Source: Trinickia symbiotica (lineage in GTDB: Bacteria > Pseudomonadota > Gammaproteobacteria > Burkholderiales > Burkholderiaceae). Taken from it: 64,000 bases of DNA. The stretch lies in NCBI RefSeq assembly GCF_002934455.1, contig NZ_PTIR01000017.1, positions 1 through 64,000 on the forward strand. Reading direction: 5' to 3'. Below the pieces are notes generated by a model that did not search any database, was not told where the DNA came from, and saw only the letters and a list, made by a program, of their open reading frames with translations. Positions 57,630-64,000 of the stretch are shown here, piece after piece (position 1 is the first letter of the stretch; the number at the start of each line of letters is the position of its first letter). The position numbers and the translations under genes were made by a program.

Positions 57630-60629
57630 TCACCGCCCCGGCACGCCCTCCTCGACGAGTAGTGCGACGGGCAACGCGGTCAATACGTCTTGCACGAAAA
57701 GATTTCCGTCGTCATCGACCTTCGGCGCACCGGGGCTCAACCAATCGAACAGGGCACGCGAGGCGAGCGCCGGCGGCAGTTCGACGCGTGTGTCCTGCCA
57801 CACCGCTGGATCGGCGAGCGGTACATCGCTTTCAGGCGCGAGGAGCCCACAGGCAAACCGCGTGGCGATGGCAATGGCGTACGCATCCCCGTGCCGACGC
57901 GCGAACGCGACGACGTGCCGTGCGTAAGTCCCCTGCACGGAAAGCGGGATATACGACCCCTCGAGGAAAAGCGCCGGCGATACGGCGCGCAGCGTGAGCG
58001 CGCGATGGATGACGCCAAGCTTCACGCGCCCGTCGCGCCAGTTCGAAAGCTGTTCGCTCGGCGGCGTATCGACGAGCATCGCTCGACGCAGCGCGAAATC
58101 GACAGGCCGGCGATTGTCGGGATCGACGAGGCTGAAGTCCCAAAGCTCGGTGCCTTGAAAAAGATCGGGCACCCCGGGCGCCGCGATGCGCAGCATCGTT
58201 TGCAACAGACTATTGACGGCGCCCGCGCGGCTCACGCGAGCAACGAACTGCGAGAGCTCGCGCAGGAAACCGTCGCGCCGCTGCGGCGCGAGTATGTCGA
58301 AGAGAAAGTCGCGCGATGCCGCTTCGTATTCCAAGTCGGGCGCATACCAAGTCGTCCTTAGCTTCGCTTCTCGCAGCGCTTTCAACTGCCACTGCGCGAC
58401 GCGCTCGGCGAACGCTTCGACGCCCGCGGCGTCGGATGGATCAAGATCGTACGGCCAGCAACCGACGAGCGTTTGATAGAGCATCGCCTCGGCCGCGGCG
58501 CCGGGAGCCCATCCGTGCGAGAGGCGGTAGGCTACGTCGCCCGCCGGCGGCTCCGCGGCCGCCCGTGCCAGTGCCCCTGGCGCTTCGCGACGATGGGGCG
58601 CATTCAATGTCGACCAGGCACGCAAGGTGGCACCCCATTCGCTTGCGATTTCGCTCAACACCGCGAGCCGCGCACGAACGTCTTCGCCGCGCTTGTGATC
58701 GTGCGTGGCCGTCGCGACGAGCGCATGCGGAAAGCGTTGCTGGCGGGCGAGATTGGTTTCGTGAAACGCTTCGACCGAAAGCGAGAAGTCGCCCGGATCG
58801 GCCCCGACTTCGTTGCGCGAAAACAGCCGGCCATATCGATAGAATGCGGTGTCCTCGACGGCCTTCGCGGCTAGCGGCGCGGTCAGTTGCGCAAAGAGCG
58901 CGCACGCGGTGCGCCGTTCGCGATTCGGGGTCGACGTCCTGGCGGCATCCGCTCCGCTCGCCGCTTCGGCGCTCGTACCTGCGCCTGCCGGCGCCGGCGC
59001 CTGCGCTTGCGGCCCAGGGCCGCCGAGCCATTCGTCGAGTTTAGCCAGCACGCCGTGATAGGCCGCCGGCAATACCGCGCGTGCGGCTTCGTAGGCCGTG
59101 CGGAAGTAGCGCTCATCGGCCTCCGTACGGAGACCGTTGACCGGGTAGAACCGATACACCGGGAAATGAACGGCCAGCTCGATCAGCGCGCGACGAATCG
59201 CAAGGAATGTGAAGTCGCGCGTGGCCGGCTGCTCGCGCGCCAGCCGGTGCAGGGCGCGCGTTGCTCTATCGAGCTCGGCCGGGAGGTTTTCGGCGAGCAC
59301 CTGCCGGCGCGCGGCGAGCACTTCCTGGGCGAAGGTCGTTTCGCTCGCGGCCAATTCGTTCCATGTCGCCGTCAGCGCGGCCTCGCCCTCGGGATCGTGC
59401 AGCAGGGCGCCGACATCGTTCATGAAGTCGTAACCCGTCGTGCCATCGACCGGCCAATCGGCGGGCAACGCTTCGCCGCGCGCAAGAATCTTTTCGACGA
59501 CGACATAGGCGCGTGTGCCGTCGAGCTGGGGCGGACGCTGCGTTTCACGTTCGGCGAGTCGCTCGCGCAAGCGTTGACAGTACTCGCGCGGATCGAGCAG
59601 ACCATCGATATGGTCGATGCGCACGCCGTCGATGACGCCTTCGGCGAAAAGCCGCAAGATGAGCGCGTGCGCGGCCTCGAACACTTCAGTGCGTTCGGCC
59701 CGCACGGCCGCGAGCGTCGAAATGTCGAAAAAGCGCCGCCAGTTCACCTCGTCGGCGGCGGTGCGCCACCAGGCCAGGCGAAAGTACTGCCTCTCGAGCA
59801 GCCGATGGAGGCGCTCGCGCGAGGGGGGCGTATCGGGCGAATAGGCGGCGAGCGCGTTGTCGATGGCAGCGCGGCCGTGCGCGTCGACGAACGCGTGCAA
59901 CGCTTCCAACGCGTCTTGCGCGCGCGGCCGTTCGTCGGGCTGCGCCGTGAGTCCGTCGAAATGCGCGGCCAACACCTTCAGCGCCTCGCGTTCGCGGTCT
60001 TGCTCCGCCGTCGGCCGAGCCTTGCCGGCCTCGGCGCGTTTAGCGTCATCCCTGAGCGCCTTTCCATCGATAGCGGTCCGCAAGATCGTCGCGTAATCGA
60101 CGGGACAGATCGGAAACAGGTGCTCGGCGTAGCGCGCGACAATGCGCGTGAGCTCCGTGTCGAACGATAGCGTGATGCGACCGGCCATCAACTCCTCGCC
60201 GTACTGCGCACCGAGACAAGGCGCGAGCACTTTGCCGCGCAACGCGGGGTCGGGTGAGTGCCAGTCAATGTCGAAGTAACGCGCATGCGCGCTGTGCCTG
60301 CCCCATTCGAGGATGTCGAGCCACCACGCGTTATGGCTGCCCGCGATGCCCATGTGGTTCGGCACGATGTCGGCGACGATGCCCATCTGCCGGGCGCGCA
60401 AATCAGCGGCGAGTCGCTTCAATGCGGGCTCGCCGCCGAGCTCGGGGTTGACGTTGCCGTAGTCGACCGTGTCGTAGCCGTGCATCGAGCCGGGCACGGC
60501 AGTCGTGATCGGCGACAGATAGAGATGGCTCACGCCGAGCGCCGAGAAGTAGTCGACATGCGCGGCAGCATCGTCGAACGTGAAGCCGCGATGCAGCTGC
60601 AACCTGAGCGTGGAGCGCGGCAGCGTCAT
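57630..60629 (-). CDS. treY: Malto-oligosyltrehalose synthase
   Basis: Converts the reducing-end alpha-1,4 link of maltodextrin to an alpha,alpha-1,1 trehalosyl end. It has 999 residues, a GH13 member. The N-terminus STLRLQLHRGFTFDDAAAHV and VSHLYLSPITTAVPGSMHGY, then VADIVPNHMGI (about 90), are TreY-specific. The nucleophile region is GVIDGVRIDHIDGLLDP (about residues 334-350), and VNSLLQTMLRIAAPGVPDLF is near 850. Its ATG overlaps the malQ stop (ATGA), so the two are translationally coupled. It works with TreZ upstream in the same leftward unit. Confidence 0.96.
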   Translation of the reverse strand: MTLPRSTLRLQLHRGFTFDDAAAHVDYFSALGVSHLYLSPITTAVPGSMHGYDTVDYGNVNPELGGEPALKRLAADLRARQMGIVADIVPNHMGIAGSHNAWWLDILEWGRHSAHARYFDIDWHSPDPALRGKVLAPCLGAQYGEELMAGRITLSFDTELTRIVARYAEHLFPICPVDYATILRTAIDGKALRDDAKRAEAGKARPTAEQDREREALKVLAAHFDGLTAQPDERPRAQDALEALHAFVDAHGRAAIDNALAAYSPDTPPSRERLHRLLERQYFRLAWWRTAADEVNWRRFFDISTLAAVRAERTEVFEAAHALILRLFAEGVIDGVRIDHIDGLLDPREYCQRLRERLAERETQRPPQLDGTRAYVVVEKILARGEALPADWPVDGTTGYDFMNDVGALLHDPEGEAALTATWNELAASETTFAQEVLAARRQVLAENLPAELDRATRALHRLAREQPATRDFTFLAIRRALIELAVHFPVYRFYPVNGLRTEADERYFRTAYEAARAVLPAAYHGVLAKLDEWLGGPGPQAQAPAPAGAGTSAEAASGADAARTSTPNRERRTACALFAQLTAPLAAKAVEDTAFYRYGRLFSRNEVGADPGDFSLSVEAFHETNLARQQRFPHALVATATHDHKRGEDVRARLAVLSEIASEWGATLRAWSTLNAPHRREAPGALARAAAEPPAGDVAYRLSHGWAPGAAAEAMLYQTLVGCWPYDLDPSDAAGVEAFAERVAQWQLKALREAKLRTTWYAPDLEYEAASRDFLFDILAPQRRDGFLRELSQFVARVSRAGAVNSLLQTMLRIAAPGVPDLFQGTELWDFSLVDPDNRRPVDFALRRAMLVDTPPSEQLSNWRDGRVKLGVIHRALTLRAVSPALFLEGSYIPLSVQGTYARHVVAFARRHGDAYAIAIATRFACGLLAPESDVPLADPAVWQDTRVELPPALASRALFDWLSPGAPKVDDDGNLFVQDVLTALPVALLVEEGVPGR

Positions 60630-62863
60630 GATGCGCGGGGCGGCTCGGGCGCCGCGGGGCCGCCCGCCGCGCTCGCCCGGACGCGCGCAATCGCGAGCAG
60701 GCGATCGGCGAACGCGGCGTCGGCGAACAGTGCGTCGACAGGGGCGCCCACGCGGCGGCGCCAGTTCGGATGCTCGTCGATCGAGCCGGGCAGATTCGGC
60801 TGCTCGGCGAGTCCGAGCAGATCTTCGAGCGGGTACAGGGCGAGCGGCGTCGGCGTGGACGCGACGAACGCGAGCGCTTCGTCCACGGGCGGCTCTTCGA
60901 GCGGCGGCGCGCCGACATCGCGCGCGGCAATGCCGGCCTGCTGCAACGCATGCCAGAGCGCCTCGCGGTCCGTCGCACGCTCGGCTTGCGCTACGGCGAC
61001 GGGGTCTTTGCCGTCAGGGCGCGCCGCGGTCTGGCCTATGCGGCTGCGCCACTCGATGTCGTGTCCTTCCCACCAGCCGGCAACGGTCGGCAGATCGTGC
61101 GTCGTTGTCATTGCAACCGAACTCGCTCCCCATTGCTCGGGCGCGCGGAATCCGCCGTCCTCCTCGTTGCGCTCGAACCAAAGAACGCGCATCCCGAGCA
61201 GACCATGCTCCGCGAGGCGATCGCGCAGGCCCGCCGGCACGGTGCCGAGGTCTTCGCCGATCACGATCGCTCGATGCCTCCACGATTCGAGCGCGATAAG
61301 TCGCAGCAAATCGTCGATGGGGTAGCTGAGGTAAGCCCCATCGGCCGGGGACGCGCCTTCGGGAACGAGCCACAGACGCCGCAGACCGAGTACGTGATCG
61401 ATGCGCAATCCGCCCGCATGCGCGAACGTGGCACGGAGCATATCGATAAATGCCGTGAAGCCCTGGTTGCGCATTGCGCGTGGCGAGAACGTCGTCAAGC
61501 CCCACGCTTGTCCGGCTTGATTGAAGAGGTCGGGCGGGGCGCCGACGGAGACGCCCTCCAGCATGTCGTCGCGGTACGACCAGGCGTGGCTGCCGGCTCC
61601 GTCGCAACCGACCGCGAGATCGGCGACGAGCCCGATCGCCATGCCGGCATCGCGCGCGGCCCGCTGAGCCTCCGAGAGGCCTGCCGCCGCGAGCCATTGC
61701 ATGAACAGATGGAAGTCGATTTCCTGTCTGTGTTCACGCGCAAACGCGTCGACTTCGGCTCGTCGCGGGTCGGTCAATTCAGCCGGCCATCGGCGCCAAT
61801 GCGTTTGTCCGTGCTCGGCTCGCTGGCGCGCGTCGAGCGCCTCGAAACGCGCGTGGTCTTCGAGCGCTCGGCCGCCCTGCGCGCAAAAGGCATCGAATTG
61901 CGCTGCCAGTGGGCTGCGTTGATTGCAATCGTGAGCCCTGAAGCGGTCGAACAGCGCCCTCAAAACCTTGAGCCGCAGCGTAACGGCGCGAGGCCAATCG
62001 ACGAGCGGCTCGCTCTCGAGCGCGGCCCACGCCGCGCCGGCGCCGAGCGCGTCCAGCGTTTCGCGCAGAGCCTCGTCGCCGAGCACGGCCGCGGGGTCGA
62101 TGTGAGCCACGTTCAGGAAAAGACGTGAAGACGGCGAGTAGGGGCTGAACTTGCCCGGGTCGGCACTGAACATCGCATGCGCGGGACTGATCGCCAGCGC
62201 GTGCGCCCCTCGGCGCGCGCTCTCGGCCGCGAATGCGGCGAGCGCCGAATAGTCGCCGATGCCCCCATCGCCTGCGCGACGCAGCCCGTAAAGTTGGGCA
62301 CCGATGCCCCATAGCGCCGGCGCTTCGCCGCCTTCCACGCCTGCCGCGAGGCACGCGTCGCTGACGGTGTGGCACCGCGAGGGCGCAACGGCAAGCGTGA
62401 TGTGGCGATCGTTGAGCACGAGCTGGTGGTAGCCCGGCTCGGCGATCGGCGCAAGCAGTGCCGATTGGGCTCTCGGCGCGCTGAGACGGCCGTCGATGAC
62501 TTCGCCGCTCTCGAGCTCGATTCGATATCGAGTGCCCGCTTCGATGGCTGCGGCGGGCAGCGCGATTGCGCGATCGCATTCGGCGGTGACGAGCGGAGGC
62601 AACGCGCCATGTTGGTGTTCGGCGTCGAGCGCGGCAAGGCTCTCGGCGGCTTCCTCGCGCGTGGCGCAGGGCAGTCCGAGCGCGGCGAGCAGGGCGGCCA
62701 GCGTTTCGGAGGGCACGCGGCGCTTGCGGCGATGCGCGTCTTCCCAATGCACCGAGAATCCCGCTCGCGTGGCGACGCGCTCGATGGCTTGACGCGCGGA
62801 ACGAGCGGAGCGCCGCGACTCGGGCGACGGCGCGGGTGTCGGCGGTTGCGTCGGCGCATTCAC
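60626..62863 (-). CDS. malQ: 4-alpha-glucanotransferase
   Basis: Transfers maltodextrin segments, remodelling glucans for TreY/TreZ. It has 745 residues, GH77. Active-site blocks are SPYSPSSRLFLN (about 250), RIDHVLGLRRLWLVPEG (about 490-506), VIGEDLGTVPAGLRDRL (about 534) and TTHDLPTVAGWWEG. The N-terminal extension has the MalQ beta-rich domain. The start is a GTG at 62863 overlapping the treZ stop (GTGA); a longer in-frame ORF from 62947 would run into treZ. Confidence 0.93.
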   Translation of the reverse strand: MNAPTQPPTPAPSPESRRSARSARQAIERVATRAGFSVHWEDAHRRKRRVPSETLAALLAALGLPCATREEAAESLAALDAEHQHGALPPLVTAECDRAIALPAAAIEAGTRYRIELESGEVIDGRLSAPRAQSALLAPIAEPGYHQLVLNDRHITLAVAPSRCHTVSDACLAAGVEGGEAPALWGIGAQLYGLRRAGDGGIGDYSALAAFAAESARRGAHALAISPAHAMFSADPGKFSPYSPSSRLFLNVAHIDPAAVLGDEALRETLDALGAGAAWAALESEPLVDWPRAVTLRLKVLRALFDRFRAHDCNQRSPLAAQFDAFCAQGGRALEDHARFEALDARQRAEHGQTHWRRWPAELTDPRRAEVDAFAREHRQEIDFHLFMQWLAAAGLSEAQRAARDAGMAIGLVADLAVGCDGAGSHAWSYRDDMLEGVSVGAPPDLFNQAGQAWGLTTFSPRAMRNQGFTAFIDMLRATFAHAGGLRIDHVLGLRRLWLVPEGASPADGAYLSYPIDDLLRLIALESWRHRAIVIGEDLGTVPAGLRDRLAEHGLLGMRVLWFERNEEDGGFRAPEQWGASSVAMTTTHDLPTVAGWWEGHDIEWRSRIGQTAARPDGKDPVAVAQAERATDREALWHALQQAGIAARDVGAPPLEEPPVDEALAFVASTPTPLALYPLEDLLGLAEQPNLPGSIDEHPNWRRRVGAPVDALFADAAFADRLLAIARVRASAAGGPAAPEPPRAS

Positions 62864-64000
62864 GCGTTGTTCTCCCGCGGCTGAAGCACGCGCGAATCGT
62901 GCCGCAATGCGTAGCTGTTGACGTCGCCGGTCAGCCACGCGATGCATGCATAGGGGGGCAAGTCGCCCGCTTCCACGGTATCGCGCGAACGCGGAGGCGT
63001 TTCGAAAACGACCATGCCGTCGGGGCGCTCAGCGAACGGCAGTGCATCCGGCGTCAGGTTCAGCGCGATGGCGAGCGTCTCGCCGTCCGAAAGCCGCCAG
63101 CGCGCAACAAGCGCGTTCGCTTCGTGGCCGTTGCGCATAGCGAGCACGGAGGCGCCGAGGGAGCGTGCTTGCGTGATGCGTGGCGCAATCAGCTTGGCCC
63201 GCACGGCAAGCGCCGAGCGGTAGAAGTGAAGCCATGCATCGCGCTCGCCGCCGGCATTGCCGTTACCCGTCGTCGTCGCTTCGCAACTGCCGTTTTCGGC
63301 GGGCGGCGACGATAGCGCGAACGTCTGTACGGCGTTGGGATCGGGAATGCGCGCACGCCGCTCCGCATCGCTGAATGCAGAAAATTTCGCGAACTCGCGG
63401 CGGCGTCCCTCGCGCACCGCATCGGCGAGTTCGCCGTCGTAGTCGGTGAAATAAAGGAACGGTTGCGTCGAGCCGTGCTCTTCTTCCATGAAGAGGAGAG
63501 GAATTTGCGGCGACAGCAGCATGAGCCCTGTCGCCGCCAGCAGTGCCTGCGGCGCGCAGAGCGTGCGCAGCCGTTCGCCGAACGCGCGATTGCCGATTTG
63601 ATCGTGGTTCTGCAGGAACATCACGAACGAAGTCGGCGCAAGGTGGCCGCTGGGCTCGCCGCGCGGCGCGCCGTCGTGGATCGGCGACGGCTCTCCCTGG
63701 TAGGCGAAACCCTCGGCCAGCACGCGCGCGAGTTTGCGGATCGGCTCGTCGGCATACGCGCGGTAATAGCCTTCGTGCTCGCCGGTCAGCAGCACGTGTA
63801 ACGCGTTGTGCGCATCGTCATTCCATTGAGCGTCGAAATGGCCCTGCAAAAGGCTCGCCGTGTTGTGCTCGTTTTCGAGCACGAGATGCACGTGGCGCCC
63901 CGGCTCCGTGGTGCGACGTATGCGGTCCGCCAGCTCGCGCAGCCATTCGTCGTCGCCTATGGCATGGACGGCATCAATTCGCAAGCCGTCGAAACGATAT
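62860..64000 (-). CDS. treZ: Malto-oligosyltrehalose trehalohydrolase, C-terminal part (runs off right edge)
   Basis: Releases trehalose from the maltooligosyl-trehalose made by TreY. The frame is open to the window edge, and about 379 residues are visible, starting YRFDGLRIDAVHAIGDDEW. This contains the GH13 nucleophile Asp, followed by HVHLVLENEHNTASLL, the transition-state Asp region in FLQNHDQIGNRAFGERLR, and IPLLFMEEEHGSTQPFLYF. The C-terminal domain ends LQPRENNA. Its stop overlaps the malQ GTG. The N-terminal half lies outside the window. Confidence 0.95.
   Translation of the reverse strand, partial: YRFDGLRIDAVHAIGDDEWLRELADRIRRTTEPGRHVHLVLENEHNTASLLQGHFDAQWNDDAHNALHVLLTGEHEGYYRAYADEPIRKLARVLAEGFAYQGEPSPIHDGAPRGEPSGHLAPTSFVMFLQNHDQIGNRAFGERLRTLCAPQALLAATGLMLLSPQIPLLFMEEEHGSTQPFLYFTDYDGELADAVREGRRREFAKFSAFSDAERRARIPDPNAVQTFALSSPPAENGSCEATTTGNGNAGGERDAWLHFYRSALAVRAKLIAPRITQARSLGASVLAMRNGHEANALVARWRLSDGETLAIALNLTPDALPFAERPDGMVVFETPPRSRDTVEAGDLPPYACIAWLTGDVNSYALRHDSRVLQPRENNA

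Overview
The window reads as chromosomal DNA of a Burkholderia sensu lato species (Burkholderia/Paraburkholderia/Trinickia type). It is GC-rich, and its backbone is the gene order known from Burkholderia chromosomes: mdh / GntR / sdhCDAB-sdhE / gltA, then leuC-entericidin-leuD-leuB / asd / fimV / truA / trpF-trpB-methylase-trpA / accD / folC / SPOR protein / cvpA / purF / metZ, and a treZ-malQ-treY trehalose block at the right end. No rRNA, tRNA, CRISPR array or intact insertion sequence was recognised.

Backbone. From 1 to 8.8 kb is a central-carbon cluster. A leftward unit (mdh, CitE-like lyase, prpC) lies opposite a rightward unit (GntR regulator, succinate dehydrogenase, citrate synthase), with a perfect 16-bp palindrome in the shared intergenic region. 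From 19.4 to 37.2 kb are leucine synthesis, aspartate-semialdehyde dehydrogenase, the polar organiser FimV, tRNA pseudouridine synthase, tryptophan synthesis with an orphan DNA methylase between trpB and trpA, and then accD, folC, cvpA and purF. From 54.2 kb to the end are metZ, an AraC regulator, an FKBP isomerase, a histidine-kinase-like protein lacking ATPase motifs, and treY/malQ/treZ.

First accessory block (8.9-19.4 kb, between gltA and leuC). It is a patchwork. It holds a decaying lipid or secondary-metabolite locus (FAD oxidoreductase remnant, broken desaturase, AfsA-type hotdog protein, amine-oxidase-type flavoenzyme) and a quinoprotein relay trio (metallo-beta-lactamase hydrolase, SoxYZ-like carrier, second hydrolase that has lost its metal motif) with no quinoprotein beside it. 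It also holds a lower-GC leftward trio (MazG-like/unknown fusion, HD phosphohydrolase, frameshifted methyltransferase) and about 1.4 kb of mostly non-coding DNA with short coding remnants.

Second accessory block (37.3-54.1 kb, between purF and metZ). This is the most unusual part. Eight rightward genes begin with four beta-rich, Ig-like proteins that form two related pairs and have no signal peptide. They continue with a large autotransporter split by one extra base, a tail-fibre-like protein, an Ig-like protein with a 19-unit Pro-Thr linker, and a divergent QueA-like protein. Then come a JmjC/cupin-type oxygenase, a short glycosyltransferase and a prolyl-4-hydroxylase. The two oxygenases share the same small N-terminal domain, which is absent from the core catalytic folds. 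My working hypothesis is a locus for surface or exported proteins with their own hydroxylation and glycosylation enzymes; the Pro-Thr linker is a natural candidate substrate.
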